Shown: positions 15,488-24,852, counted from the stretch's first letter. The stretch is DNA of 64,000 nt from Aporhodopirellula aestuarii (GCF_023701485.1 NZ_JAMQBK010000028.1:21263-85262); one strand, 5' to 3'. The notes: generated by a model from the sequence alone, not told the origin. A program made the numbers and translations.

Positions 15488-16138
15488 TCAGGAAAACGAT
15501 TCGTCTTCCTGTTCGAGCATGGTCCGCAATCGCCGCATCGCGCGGAGGTATCGCATGCTCGCCGCAGGCGGTTGAAGACCGAGCACCTCGGCGATCTCGA
15601 GATTAGTCAGATGCTCGTAGTGACGCATCATGATGACTTCGCGATCGGCGTCGTCGAGCCTTTCGATGGCGGTCTCAACGCGAGTGGCGATCTCTCGTTG
15701 TGTCGCCACGGCGGCGGGGGTCATGGCGGGATCGCAGAGTTGAATGGCGAGGTCGACCGACGATTCGTCGACACCACCGTTGCCGCCGGCATGCATGGGC
15801 TGCTCGCGATCCATGTTGCGTTTGGCGCTCACGCGGTGCCGACGATACGTGTCGATGATCTGATCCCATGCGATCTGACGCAGCCACAGATGGAACGCCA
15901 TGACGGGATCGTCCAGGTACTTGGCCATCCGACCGCTGGCCTCGACGAGCACCTCTTGGACAACATCGCTGACGTCGATCCGCTGCTGAACCTTGCGGTC
16001 AAGTCGCATCTCGACCAACCGTCGGATGCCTTCGCGGTGCCGGTCCAACAATTGGTTGACCGCATCAGGATCGCCTTTTTGGGCAGCCTGAATCAGGACG
16101 TCGGTATTATCGCCACGGGGCCAGATGGATTTTCTCAT
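15488..16138 (-). CDS. ECF-type RNA polymerase sigma factor
   Basis: A 216-aa sigma factor. Region 2 (about 50-105) reads RIDVSDVVQEVLVEASGRM...WLRQIAWDQIIDTYRRHR and region 4 (about 165-210) reads DADREVIMMRHYEHLTNLEIAEVLGLQPPAASMRYLRAMRRL. A Gly/Asn-rich linker (HAGGNGGVDESS) separates the two. The Trp-Asp-Gln of region 2.3 and the DVVQEVLVEA word are typical of the planctomycete ECF sigma factors that work with Ser/Thr kinases, though no kinase or anti-sigma gene adjoins it. Its regulon is unknown. An imperfect 55-bp stem-loop lies 58 bases upstream of the start. Confidence 0.88.
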   Translation of the reverse strand: MRKSIWPRGDNTDVLIQAAQKGDPDAVNQLLDRHREGIRRLVEMRLDRKVQQRIDVSDVVQEVLVEASGRMAKYLDDPVMAFHLWLRQIAWDQIIDTYRRHRVSAKRNMDREQPMHAGGNGGVDESSVDLAIQLCDPAMTPAAVATQREIATRVETAIERLDDADREVIMMRHYEHLTNLEIAEVLGLQPPAASMRYLRAMRRLRTMLEQEDESFS

Positions 16139-16195
16139 CAGATTGCAAGTTCTCCTGGCTGCATCTTAGTCATTTGTCCACTGACCGGGGGAAAT

Positions 16196-16250
16196 CGGTC
16201 GGTTTGTTGGGCTTCGTACCGTGCGGAGCGAAGCCTTCCCAATCCGACCG
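16196..16250. repeat. Imperfect stem-loop between pfpI and the sigma gene
   Basis: The arms CGGTCGGTTTGTTGGGCTTCG and CGAAGCC...CCGACCG pair over most of their length around a 12-base loop. It lies 71 bases past the stop of the PfpI gene and before the sigma gene start, so it could end pfpI transcription. No T-run is present. Confidence 0.6.
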
Positions 16251-16320
16251 CATCACCGAAGGCAGGCCCAATAGGATCGCAATGATTCGGTCTAGATAGC
16301 GAGGCAGACACGAGTCGTGA

Positions 16321-16887
16321 TCAAGCCGTTTGTTCGGCGTGTTTGCCCTCTGCGAATTCTTCGATCGCTTTCTTGCAGAAGGCGGGTAGGTCGTCAGGGC
16401 GGCGACTGGTCACGAGACCTTCGTCGCAGACGCATTCTTCGTCGACCCAGTTCGCACCCGCGTTGATGAGATCGGTTTTCAAGCTCGGCCACGATGTGAC
16501 GCGGCGACCTTCCACCACACCGGCTTCGATCAGCGTCCACGGGCCATGGCAGATCGCGGCGACAGGTTTGTGTTGTTTGAAGAAGTCGCGGACGAAATCG
16601 ACAGCCTCGTCATTGAGTCGCAGTGCGTCCGGATTAAAAACGCCTCCGGGCAGGACCAACCCGTCGTAATCGGACGCGCTGACATCGCCGACGACTTTAT
16701 CGACGTCGAATTGGTCGCCTTGCTTCTCGTGGTGGACGCCTTGCACCTTGCCCGATTTGATCGAGACCAAGTGCACGGTCGCGCCCGCTTTCTTGATCTC
16801 TTCCCATGGCTGGGTCAATTCGACTTGTTCAAACCCGTCGGTAACGAGAAATGCGATTGTTTTCTTTTCGAGTGTGCTCTTAGCCAT
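16321..16887 (-). CDS. PfpI/DJ-1 family protein (type 1 glutamine amidotransferase-like)
   Basis: A 188-aa DJ-1/PfpI superfamily protein, the group of YhbO/YajL and PfpI proteases, proposed to act as deglycases or chaperones under carbonyl or oxidative stress. The nucleophile elbow is AAICHGPW (Cys113, His114), and Glu20 in DGFEQVELTQP is the residue that activates the cysteine. GLVLPGGVFNPD is the usual loop. The ATG is preceded by AAAGGAAAATAAG, a good ribosome binding site. The length is standard. It is probably monocistronic. Confidence 0.9.
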   Translation of the reverse strand: MAKSTLEKKTIAFLVTDGFEQVELTQPWEEIKKAGATVHLVSIKSGKVQGVHHEKQGDQFDVDKVVGDVSASDYDGLVLPGGVFNPDALRLNDEAVDFVRDFFKQHKPVAAICHGPWTLIEAGVVEGRRVTSWPSLKTDLINAGANWVDEECVCDEGLVTSRRPDDLPAFCKKAIEEFAEGKHAEQTA

Positions 16888-17056
16888 CTTATTTTCCTTT
16901 TGTCGTTTGATCGGCTGCCAACGTGATCCGTCAGCGTTCAGAAACGGTTCGTACGTAACGCCTCGGTCGTGATCGTGGGGGGCACGACCGCCGGGTTAAC
17001 ACGATGAAGGAAGAAGCGATTGCTATGCCAAACACTGGCCGAGCACGCTGAGATGG

Positions 17057-18460
17057 TCAGATTCGCCCCATCTCTTGCCAGAGCGCGGCGGAGGCTTGGA
17101 TGCCGCGTTGGAAATCGGTCAACGAAAACTTCTCATTGGGGCTGTGTGCGGCGTCGTCATTCTGGCCCCATCCGAGTAGCAGAACGTCGCAATCAAGAAC
17201 TTCTTGGAAGCGTGCCAGAATCGGAATCGAACCACCTTCGCGGATCATCACCGGTGGCACACCAAACGAGGACTCCACCGCAATCGAGGCGGCTTTGGTG
17301 TACGGGCTGGAGGCATCGGCCAACATCGCACCGGCCCCGTGATCGGGTTTCAATTTAAATTTCACGCCAGCGGGGCAATGTTGCGTGAAGTGTTCTTGGA
17401 GCTTTTGCGTAATCGTCTTGGGATCTTGGCCTGGGACCAATCGGTGGCTGAATTTTGCGGATGCTTTTGCGGGAAGAACCGTTTTCACGCCTTCGCCCTG
17501 ATGACCTGATGTCAGGCCGTTGATGTCGAACGAGGGTCTCGCCCATCGGCGTTCGTCGGTAGTGAAACCGGGTTCGCCGGCGAGTGTGTCGACACCGACG
17601 CTGCGAGCGAACTCCGCGTCGTCGCTGCCAAGTCGTTTCCAGGCTTCACGTTCGATTTCGGGGATTGGCAACACGTCGTCGTAGAAGCCGGCGACAGCGA
17701 TGCGGCCGTCTTTGTCGATCATGCTCGAGAGCATGTGACAAAGCGCGATTGCCGGATTCATCACGGCACCTCCGAACGATCCGCTGTGCAGGTCATGGCT
17801 CGGCCCATCGACGAACAACTCATACGTCGCGATACCACGCAATCCGCAGGTGATGGCCGGACGTCCGGGCCCGTATTGACTGCTGTCGCTAACAACGACG
17901 ACGTCGCAGGCGAGGGTCTCGGCGAGTCGCGGCAGGTGTTCTTCCAAGTTCGCGCTGCCGACTTCTTCTTCACCCTCGATCAAGAATTTGACCTGGATCG
18001 GGAGCGTCCGACCGCTGGCGAGCCACTCGCAGACCGCGATCACGTGCGTCAGGACTTGACCTTTATCGTCCGTCGCCCCGCGGGCGTAGATCTGATTGTC
18101 GCGCACGACAGGCTCAAATGGCGGGCTGTTCCACAACTCCAATGGCTCCGGCGGCTGCACGTCATAGTGTCCATAAACGAGGGCGACGGGAGGCTTTTTT
18201 TCGCCCTCCGTGGCGGGCAGCGGCGTTTCGGCATAAATCAGCGGGAAACCGGCGGTTTCGAACGATTCCGTTTTCAGACCGGCCGCCTCAAACTTATTCT
18301 TGACCCACTCGGCGGCGAGGTGAACATTCTGTCGGGCGGAGGAATCGCTGCTGATGCTGGCGATCCGCAGCCACTGCATCAATTCCTCCTGGAAACGCGT
18401 CGCGTTGTGGGTCAAAAAGTCGAGGAATTCGGTGGGCAGCGGGGAGGCGGGTTGGGGCAT
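17057..18460 (-). CDS. M20 family metallopeptidase (dipeptidase)
   Basis: A 467-aa zinc exopeptidase of the M20 family, in the dipeptidase/carnosinase branch. The metal ligands are visible as VYGHYDVQP (His98, Asp100), ARGATDDKGQ (Asp about 131), EGEEEVGS with catalytic and metal Glu, a later Asp in DVVVVSDSS, and a final His in WGQNDDAAHSPNEKF. The dimerisation domain (about 200-370) includes DLHSGSFGG. No signal peptide is seen, so it probably acts in the cytoplasm on small peptides. It is divergent from clpS, with 284 bp between their starts. Confidence 0.9.
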   Translation of the reverse strand: MPQPASPLPTEFLDFLTHNATRFQEELMQWLRIASISSDSSARQNVHLAAEWVKNKFEAAGLKTESFETAGFPLIYAETPLPATEGEKKPPVALVYGHYDVQPPEPLELWNSPPFEPVVRDNQIYARGATDDKGQVLTHVIAVCEWLASGRTLPIQVKFLIEGEEEVGSANLEEHLPRLAETLACDVVVVSDSSQYGPGRPAITCGLRGIATYELFVDGPSHDLHSGSFGGAVMNPAIALCHMLSSMIDKDGRIAVAGFYDDVLPIPEIEREAWKRLGSDDAEFARSVGVDTLAGEPGFTTDERRWARPSFDINGLTSGHQGEGVKTVLPAKASAKFSHRLVPGQDPKTITQKLQEHFTQHCPAGVKFKLKPDHGAGAMLADASSPYTKAASIAVESSFGVPPVMIREGGSIPILARFQEVLDCDVLLLGWGQNDDAAHSPNEKFSLTDFQRGIQASAALWQEMGRI

Positions 18461-18744
18461 CGGGCTGTTTCAGTTTGGGCGGAGTGAGTGTCGAGATTGA
18501 GCGTAAAAACGGTTGCGCCGGAGAGGGAGTTTGTGACGCCGTTAACCCTTGCGGTTTGGGCGAAACGTGCCTCGCGCGGATGTGCAACCTTCGTAAAAAT
18601 CAGTACTTCAGGTCTAACAGGTGCAATCGTCTCGCGGCTACAATAGCGTTTTTGCGGAACGATCGTGAACCGCATTAAAATAGGAAGCCGTTCGTTGCTG
18701 AAATTTCTCAGGTACGCGAACCGTTTAGGAGAACTCTGAATACC

Positions 18745-19113
18745 ATGTCCCAAGAAGAAAGCATGTTTGACGAAGTCGTCACCGTTGCCGTTGCCGAGCC
18801 TGAATCGCAGCAGGAGCAACGTTCCAGCAACAAACCGAAACGCCAACCTCCCTATCACGTTATCCTGTGGGACGACACCGATCACAGTTTCGATTACGTG
18901 ATCACGATGATGAAGCGGCTGTTCCGGATGCCGATCGAGAAGGGCTACCAGGTCGCCAAAGAAGTCGATTCGAGCGGCCGGGCGATTTGCATGACGACGA
19001 CGCTCGAACTTGCCGAACTCAAACGAGATCAAATCCACGCGTTCGGAAAAGACGAACTGTTGCCACGTTGCAAAGGTAGCATGTCCGCTACGATCGAACC
19101 GGCCGAAGGTTAA
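18745..19113 (+). CDS. clpS: ATP-dependent Clp protease adaptor ClpS
   Basis: A 122-aa protein. After an acidic, flexible tail (residues 1-30) comes the ClpS core: PYHVILWDDTDHSFDYVITMMKRLF, with the Asn/Asp-loop that binds N-degron side chains (here DDTDHSFDYV), and KEVDSSGRAICMTTTLELAELKRDQI. ClpS delivers N-end-rule substrates to ClpA/ClpC-ClpP. AGGAGA lies 13 bases upstream of the ATG. It is followed at 19124 by a small unknown gene and then a TatD-like hydrolase, all on the same strand with short gaps, which suggests an operon. ClpP is about 5 kb away on the other strand. Confidence 0.93.
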   Translation: MSQEESMFDEVVTVAVAEPESQQEQRSSNKPKRQPPYHVILWDDTDHSFDYVITMMKRLFRMPIEKGYQVAKEVDSSGRAICMTTTLELAELKRDQIHAFGKDELLPRCKGSMSATIEPAEG

Positions 19114-19123
19114 TTGGCACCCT

Positions 19124-19435
19124 ATGAAACCACGCAGCTCAGAAACCATTTTGGATCAATCGTATTTGGAAACTCGAGCCAAGTTGCTCGAGATTGCCGC
19201 GATCCTCGACCGTATCGATCGGGCGAAAGGTTCTCAGCGGAAACTCTCCGGTGACGCTGCGAATCGCCGTGAACAACTCACCGAGGCGATCAACCTGTTG
19301 CTCGGCGAGTCGCCCGATCGGGCCGAACAGATTCAAAAGCTGTTTTCGCGTCAGTACGATCCCGATTGGCGAGCGGCATTCGACTTGATGCCCGAACACG
19401 CCTCGACCTCCGCATCCGAATCCCGAGAAAGCTGA
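19124..19435 (+). CDS. Small conserved-looking hypothetical protein
   Basis: A 103-aa acidic helical protein, MKPRSSETILDQSYLETRAK..., starting 10 bases after clpS ends and ending 4 bases before the TatD-like gene. It is rich in Leu, Arg and Glu, with no Cys, membrane segment or signal peptide, and probably folds as a helical bundle (residues 10-80). The tight spacing on both sides argues that it is a real gene of this operon. I do not recognise the family. Confidence 0.7.
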   Translation: MKPRSSETILDQSYLETRAKLLEIAAILDRIDRAKGSQRKLSGDAANRREQLTEAINLLLGESPDRAEQIQKLFSRQYDPDWRAAFDLMPEHASTSASESRES

Positions 19436-19439
19436 CGCG

Positions 19440-20249
19440 ATGGATTTCATTGACCCGCACCTCCACATGGTCAGCCGCACGACGGATGACTATGAGACGC
19501 TGGCGAAAATGGGCTGCGTCGCGATCAGTGAACCCGCGTTCTGGGCAGGTTTTGATCGCGGCAGCGTTGACGGTTTTCGAGACTATTTCGAGCAGCTCAC
19601 CGCTGTCGAAGCTCGCCGCGCCGCTCAGTTCGGCATCCAACATTATTGTTGGTTGTGCATCAACGCCAAGGAAGCCGAGAACGTTTCGTTATCACGCGAG
19701 GTGATCGCGATGATTCCCGAGTTTCTCGATCGGCCCGGTGTGCTCGGCATCGGCGAAATCGGGCTCAATAAAAACACCAAGAACGAGGCGACGGTTTTTC
19801 TCGAACACCTCGACTTAGCGATCGAGCATGATCAGTTGATTCTGATTCATACCCCGCACCTGGAAGACAAGTACCAGGGGACGCGGATGATTCTCGACAT
19901 GTTGTGCGACGACTCGCGAATCAATCCGGATCGCGTGCTCGTTGATCACGTGGAAGAGCACACGATCAGCGAAGTGCTTGATCGTGGTTTTTGGGCCGGG
20001 ATGACGCTGTATCCCGTTACCAAGTGCACACCTGACCGGGCCGCCGACATGATCGAGCGGTTTGGAGGTGAACGTCTGCTCGCGAATTCGGCGGGCGATT
20101 GGGGCGTGAGCAAACCGACCGCCATTCCGGACTTGATTTTTCAAATGCGTCGTCGCGGCTATGAGGAATCGCTGATCCGCAAAGTGGTTCACGACAATCC
20201 GAGCGAGTTTTTTGCCAAAAGCGGAAAATTCGCCGAGCCGGTTCGGTAG
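19440..20249 (+). CDS. TatD-family metal-dependent hydrolase
   Basis: A 269-aa TIM-barrel hydrolase. It begins with the metal motif MDFIDPHLHMVSR (H7, H9). Further ligands are in VLGIGEIGLNK (Glu), LILIHTPH (His), VLVDHVEEHT (His) and the late Asp in ANSAGDWGVS. This pattern matches TatD-like amidohydrolases. The substrate is unknown, and the branch with AFWAGFDRG resembles the TatD-like proteins of planctomycetes and cyanobacterial ebo-type clusters, though no other ebo genes are here. It is third in the clpS operon. Confidence 0.82.
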   Translation: MDFIDPHLHMVSRTTDDYETLAKMGCVAISEPAFWAGFDRGSVDGFRDYFEQLTAVEARRAAQFGIQHYCWLCINAKEAENVSLSREVIAMIPEFLDRPGVLGIGEIGLNKNTKNEATVFLEHLDLAIEHDQLILIHTPHLEDKYQGTRMILDMLCDDSRINPDRVLVDHVEEHTISEVLDRGFWAGMTLYPVTKCTPDRAADMIERFGGERLLANSAGDWGVSKPTAIPDLIFQMRRRGYEESLIRKVVHDNPSEFFAKSGKFAEPVR

Positions 20250-20378
20250 ATCGTCTTCGGGTGCGTCCCCTCCGGGGGCGGCGTTTAGGGAGCCGGGTGG
20301 CTTTGCCGGGTGATATGATGCCGTGAGCGGTCATTCGGAATCGCACTCGAGTTTTTCAACCACCAAGTAGAACCGCTG

Positions 20379-22082
20379 ATGTCCTCCCATCGGATCGGTG
20401 GCGTGATTCACGCCTACCAAAAGTACGACCCCACCGCGTTTCCGCCGCCAACGCAGACGCCGCCGGACCTCGTCTCGCCGGCGTTCGAGCAAGCGTTGAT
20501 GTACGGGAGCTTTCGTCAGCTCACCGATGAAGAACTCGCCAACGCCGTCCGGCTTGACCCGTCGCAAATCGCCGGGCTCGGGCCGAGCATCGATTTTCTA
20601 CGTGCGTTGTTGGAAGAGCGCAAACGCAAAATCCTCAAGACGTACGAAACTCGCGTCGTTAACAAGAAGGCTCGCAAGGCGTTTCATAAAGCTGCCGGTC
20701 GGGTGCGCCCGCCGGCCAGGATGGAGAAACTGTTTCGGACCGCCATCAATCAAGAACAGCCGTTCATGATTGAGCGGTTGTGGTATCAGACCGGAGACGA
20801 CAATAGCGACCTGGCACGCGATCTCCTCGCGACCGGGGCGGCGATGACCGACAAGCACAACATCGAAGAGCTCTCCACGAAATACGACTTCACCGGCAAC
20901 GAACCGATGACGGTTCCGCAAGCCCTTGAGATTAAGGAAGAGCTCGAGAAGATTGACGAATTGCTCGAGCAACTCGACAAAGCTGAGAAGACAGCCCAAA
21001 TCGGGATCATCGACATGGAGCTGCTCGCCGAGTTTGCTCAGCCTGGAGACATGCAGCAACTCGAAGAAATGCGGACGCAAGTCGAGAACTTGATGCGTGA
21101 GCAAGCCGAACGACAAGGCCTCGAAAAGCGAGCCGATGGCAAAGGCTTCAATCTCACACCGCAAGCGTACAAAATCTTTCAAGGCCGATTGTTGCAGCGC
21201 ATCTTCAGCGAACTGGCGCCGTCACGCAGCGGTCGGCATGAGGGAGACATTGTCGGTGAGGGCGCCGTCGAGTTGCAGCAAACGAAACCGTATGAGTTTG
21301 GTGACAGCGTCGCGAACCTCGACTTGCCGCAAACGATCATCAACGCGTTGATTCGCCACGGCGATGAGCGGCCGTTACGACTGCACGGCGACGACATCGT
21401 TGTGCACAAGACACGCAACCATCCCAAGTGCGCCACCGCGGTCATTATGGATATGAGCGGGTCGATGCGGTACGACGGCCAATACATCAACGTCAAACGC
21501 ATGGCGTTGGCGTTGCAGGGGCTGATTAACAGCGAGTACCCGGGTGATTTTCTCCGGTTCATCGAGATGTATACGTTTGCCAAGTTGCGATCGCCGGGTG
21601 AGATCATCGAATGCATGCCTAAGCCGGTGACGATTCATGATCCGTGGGTCCGTTTGAAGTGCGACATGAGCGACCCGGAGATCAGCGAACATCAGATTCA
21701 TCCGCACTTCACCAACATCCAGCACGCGTTGCAGCTCGCTCGGAAGAACCTGATCCACTGCGACACGCCCAACCGGCAAATCGTCTTGATCACCGATGGG
21801 TTGCCGACGGCTCACTTCGAAGAAGAGACGCTGTACATGCTTTATCCGCCTGACCCGCAAACGGAAGCGGCGACGATGCGTGAGGCGGCGATGTGTCAGA
21901 AAGAAGGGATCACGATCAATATCTTTTTGATCCCGAGTTGGTCGCAGAGCGAAGAAGACATTCGGTTTGCATATCGAATGGCGCAGGCGACGCGCGGCCG
22001 GGTGTTCTTTACCAGTGGGAAGGATCTCGACCGGTTCGTTCTCTGGGACTATGTCCAAAACCGTCGCGATATCATCACGTAG
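20379..22082 (+). CDS. VWA-domain protein
   Basis: A 567-aa cytoplasmic protein. The first 200 residues are charged and helical, with a coiled-coil-like stretch (ALEIKEELEKIDELLEQLDKAEK). The C-terminal half is a von Willebrand A domain whose MIDAS motif is VIMDMSGSM (about residue 360), with later ligands in HFTNIQHAL (Thr) and ITDGLP (Asp). FIEMYTFAKLRSPGEI and the ending match the bacterial proteins annotated as VWA-containing and linked to MoxR-type AAA ATPases or CoxE. No MoxR gene adjoins it. It may act as a metal-dependent binding scaffold. Confidence 0.78.
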   Translation: MSSHRIGGVIHAYQKYDPTAFPPPTQTPPDLVSPAFEQALMYGSFRQLTDEELANAVRLDPSQIAGLGPSIDFLRALLEERKRKILKTYETRVVNKKARKAFHKAAGRVRPPARMEKLFRTAINQEQPFMIERLWYQTGDDNSDLARDLLATGAAMTDKHNIEELSTKYDFTGNEPMTVPQALEIKEELEKIDELLEQLDKAEKTAQIGIIDMELLAEFAQPGDMQQLEEMRTQVENLMREQAERQGLEKRADGKGFNLTPQAYKIFQGRLLQRIFSELAPSRSGRHEGDIVGEGAVELQQTKPYEFGDSVANLDLPQTIINALIRHGDERPLRLHGDDIVVHKTRNHPKCATAVIMDMSGSMRYDGQYINVKRMALALQGLINSEYPGDFLRFIEMYTFAKLRSPGEIIECMPKPVTIHDPWVRLKCDMSDPEISEHQIHPHFTNIQHALQLARKNLIHCDTPNRQIVLITDGLPTAHFEEETLYMLYPPDPQTEAATMREAAMCQKEGITINIFLIPSWSQSEEDIRFAYRMAQATRGRVFFTSGKDLDRFVLWDYVQNRRDIIT

Positions 22083-22211
22083 CAGTCAACCGACTTCGTA
22101 ATGGATATCGCCAGAGCTGCTTGCCCTGAGGTTTCCCGGCGAAATCTGCTGCGTCGTAATTGCTCGAGTCTAAGCGAGAAGAGGGATTCGCATGACTCGC
22201 CGGGAATACAC

Positions 22212-22245
22212 AAAAAAACGCGAGCATCCAACGATGCTCGCGTTT
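22212..22245 (-). terminator. Rho-independent terminator of the L,D-transpeptidase gene
   Basis: A 13-bp stem (AAACGCGAGCATC/GATGCTCGCGTTT) with a 4-base loop at 22216-22245. On the - strand the 3' arm runs into a stretch of seven T in all. It lies 27 bases beyond the stop at 22272. On the + strand the trailing TTTCCGTTTCTTTG could also serve the convergent VWA gene. Confidence 0.88.
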
Positions 22246-22271
22246 CCGTTTCTTTGTCGTGACGAAAGGTT

Positions 22272-23609
22272 TTAGCGGATCGTGACCGACGAGCCTTCGG
22301 AGAGGATTCCGAAAACGTCTCTCGAGTAGTTACCCGCGATGCTGATACAACCCTCGTTGGTGGCGCTGTCCGATTTGGGACTGCCGTGCAGGCTGATGCC
22401 TTGGCCGAGGTCGATCCACATCGATCCATACGGGTTGCGTGGACTGCCTGGTGGGATCGGGGTTCCCGCCATGTCGTAGTAGGTCTTGGCCGATTTCTTT
22501 TCTTGGATCGTGTACGTTCCTGGACGCGGTTCGGGATCGTTACCGATTCCAACCGGAAAACGCCCCGCGTACAGATCGCCTAAGAATAGCGTGAGTTCTT
22601 TGTTGTCCAAGTCGACATCGGCGCGAAACGGTCCACGAACGACTTTCAAGTCGGTCCCGGGCAACACCGTCACGGGGTCGCTGACTCCGTTGATGTTAGC
22701 GAGCAATTGCCATGGAACATCGTATTTCTGGGCGATGTCCATCAGCGTTTCGTTAGGGCCAACCCGGTGAGGTTGTTCCAGCAGGTGTTCGGCTGAGTAG
22801 ATCACGTCGCGGGCGAGCGGGTCGAGGCGGACCAGCAACTGTTCTCGCTGTTCGCTGGTAAGGTTGGGGGTTTCGTAGAACAGACTCAACGTGGCGAGCG
22901 CTTCGCGTCGGCGATCTTCGGCAAACTGACGATCTGCCGTCGCGATCGCATTTGCGAGTCCGGCGGCGGCAACTTCAGAAGCGGCCGAGTTTGCCCCTGG
23001 CATCTCACGGGATCGGTCAGGGCCACCGGGCAGTTCGAACGAACCGAGCGAATCGGTCGCGGTGGTCATTGGCGATGAGAGACTGTGGTCGGCCATCCGG
23101 ATCGCTACGTTGGGATCCGGCAGGTTGAAGTCGGCACCGGTCGAGGGATATTCTCGACCCGGTTCGGGCGAGATTGCGATTCCCATGGAGGAGTCGTCGA
23201 CTTCGGGCAAGCGACCACCATTTCGCGTTGAAGTCGCAGGGGGATCGAGGTCCGACATTTGAAAGGACTCGGTCTGATAATCGGCGGCTGCAGGATCAAG
23301 GTTCGATTCGAGATCGGCGTAGGTTTGATCGATCGAATTAAAGTCCATCGAGGGACCGCTCGCACTCGCCAGACTGGTGTCTGCTTGATCGGCTTGGCCC
23401 GGCATGTCGAAATCTTCGAAGCCCGTGGGGGTCCCGTCGTCGATACCGAAACTGCCAAAATCGTCCGGCAGGCTATCCATGCCGGATTCGACCAACAATG
23501 ACTCAACTCCTTGAGGCAAAGGGTCTGGCGGAGTCGTCATCGAGACGTACGCGCCATACAGCACGGTCATCATGAGAACAACAATTGCGGATGTCTTCAG
23601 CGTTTGCAC
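22272..23609 (-). CDS. LysM-containing L,D-transpeptidase (YkuD domain)
   Basis: The start was set at a GTG giving (M)QTLKTSAIVVLMM, because AGGGAGAG lies just before it; a TTG 11 codons upstream is the alternative. A single N-terminal membrane anchor (about residues 7-24) leads into a 220-residue low-complexity acidic linker, then a LysM domain (about 275-330: VGPNETLMDIAQKYDVPWQLLANINGV). A YkuD domain follows (about 335-445) with LHGS and ATNEGCISI, so the catalytic Cys and preceding His are present. The usual Ser/Thr-x-Gly-Cys is Asn-Glu-Gly-Cys. L,D-transpeptidases cross-link or remodel peptidoglycan, which planctomycetes are now known to possess. Confidence 0.88.
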   Translation of the reverse strand: MQTLKTSAIVVLMMTVLYGAYVSMTTPPDPLPQGVESLLVESGMDSLPDDFGSFGIDDGTPTGFEDFDMPGQADQADTSLASASGPSMDFNSIDQTYADLESNLDPAAADYQTESFQMSDLDPPATSTRNGGRLPEVDDSSMGIAISPEPGREYPSTGADFNLPDPNVAIRMADHSLSSPMTTATDSLGSFELPGGPDRSREMPGANSAASEVAAAGLANAIATADRQFAEDRRREALATLSLFYETPNLTSEQREQLLVRLDPLARDVIYSAEHLLEQPHRVGPNETLMDIAQKYDVPWQLLANINGVSDPVTVLPGTDLKVVRGPFRADVDLDNKELTLFLGDLYAGRFPVGIGNDPEPRPGTYTIQEKKSAKTYYDMAGTPIPPGSPRNPYGSMWIDLGQGISLHGSPKSDSATNEGCISIAGNYSRDVFGILSEGSSVTIR

Positions 23610-24102
23610 GGCGGTCTCTCCCTGCCGGTGGCTGTCTGTCAATCATCACGGTCGCCAGACTCGGCGAAGCGTTAAGATAGGCAAACAGGTGTGCGTGGAA
23701 ACGAATGAGCGGCAGCACCACAATCCTTGTGGCCCCACTTCTGCCCCAGGCATAGTCGAACGCCCACTCTCGAATCCAGATCAAATCGTTCATTTTCATC
23801 GGAACACTGGTTCATCGGAACGCAGGTCCACGGGAACGCCGGTCCACAGGAGTACGGAGCCACAGGAGTACGGAGCCACAGGATCGCTGGGGGGAGATTG
23901 CTGAGGCGACCACTCCGGCCGCTCTTCGTATCGGAGCGTGTCTCGCGGGAGCAGGTCGGAAGAATGTTTCAAAATCGCTGTAAGCATTGCGGTCGGGAGC
24001 GGTAATCTCTCTCAGACGACGCATACGCGGACGCAGTTAGTGACGCTGACGCGGATGGCGAATACGAAACACAGCTCTTTACAACCGTTCGGAGATAGAA
24101 AC
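23610..24102. other. 493-bp intergenic region with decayed tandem repeats
   Basis: Lies between the divergent transpeptidase and SDR genes, so it holds both promoters. No believable gene is present. A degenerate repeat array occupies 23797-23890; the rest shows nothing I can name. Confidence 0.5.
23797..23890. repeat. Degenerate minisatellite
   Basis: Units of 14-18 bases related to CCACAGGAGTACGGAG are repeated. Two are near-perfect (23853-23883) and are preceded by older copies reading CATCGGAACAC, CATCGGAACGC and CCACGGGAACGCCGGT. It looks like slippage-driven growth from the right end. Confidence 0.7.
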
Positions 24103-24852
24103 ATGGGTATCCCTATTCAAAATAAGACCGTTTTGGTGACCGGGGCCAATCGTGGCATCGGACGAGCGATCGTCGAGGAGGCGATTCACCGTGGAGCGGC
24201 CAAGGTTTACGCCGCGGTCCGCAAGCTCGAGTCGGCCAATTCGCTAGTCGAGGAATTTGGCGAACGCGTCGTGCCGATTCGTGTGGATCTGGAAGACCCT
24301 GCTTCGATCACGACGGCGGCACAGGAAGCGACTGATGTGGACGTCGTGATCAACAACGCGGGCGTTTTGAAAACGGCATCGGCGGTGGACGAGCACGCGA
24401 TCGAATCACTCCAATACGAATTTGAGGTAAACGTCCTCGGGTTGGTTCGAATCGCTCAGGCGTTTGCACCTGTTTTGAAAGCAAATGGTGGCGGGGCGTT
24501 GGCGCAGCTCAACAGCGTCGCGTCGATCAAATCGTTTGCCGACGTGGCGACCTATTCAGCGTCCAAAGCGGCGAGTTATTCGCTCACCCAAGGGCTGCGG
24601 GATTCGCTTCGGGCTCAGGGGACGCTCGTTGTCAGTGTTCACCCCGGGCCGATCCAAACGGACATGGCCGACCATGCCGGCTTCACAGAGATCGCCGAGC
24701 CGCCCGCGTTGGTCGCTACGGCGGTTTTCGATGCCATTGCTGATGGTGAGTTCCATGTGTGGCCGGATTCGATGGCCAAACAATTCGGCGGGGCGTACCA
24801 GAGTTTTGCTGAAAACGTCGTGAATGCCGAAATGAATGAAAACCCTGTTTAG
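24103..24852 (+). CDS. Short-chain dehydrogenase/reductase
   Basis: A 249-aa SDR; the start was set at the ATG with GGAGA 8 bases before it, giving MGIPIQNKTVLVTGANRGIG. The Rossmann motif TGANRGIG (residues 13-20), NNAG (about 88) and the catalytic Ser-Tyr-Lys set (LNSVAS, then YSASK) are all intact. HPGPIQTDMAD matches the cofactor-side loop of NAD(P)-dependent carbonyl reductases. The substrate is unknown. The sigma-factor gene that follows starts 73 bases after its stop. Confidence 0.85.
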   Translation: MGIPIQNKTVLVTGANRGIGRAIVEEAIHRGAAKVYAAVRKLESANSLVEEFGERVVPIRVDLEDPASITTAAQEATDVDVVINNAGVLKTASAVDEHAIESLQYEFEVNVLGLVRIAQAFAPVLKANGGGALAQLNSVASIKSFADVATYSASKAASYSLTQGLRDSLRAQGTLVVSVHPGPIQTDMADHAGFTEIAEPPALVATAVFDAIADGEFHVWPDSMAKQFGGAYQSFAENVVNAEMNENPV

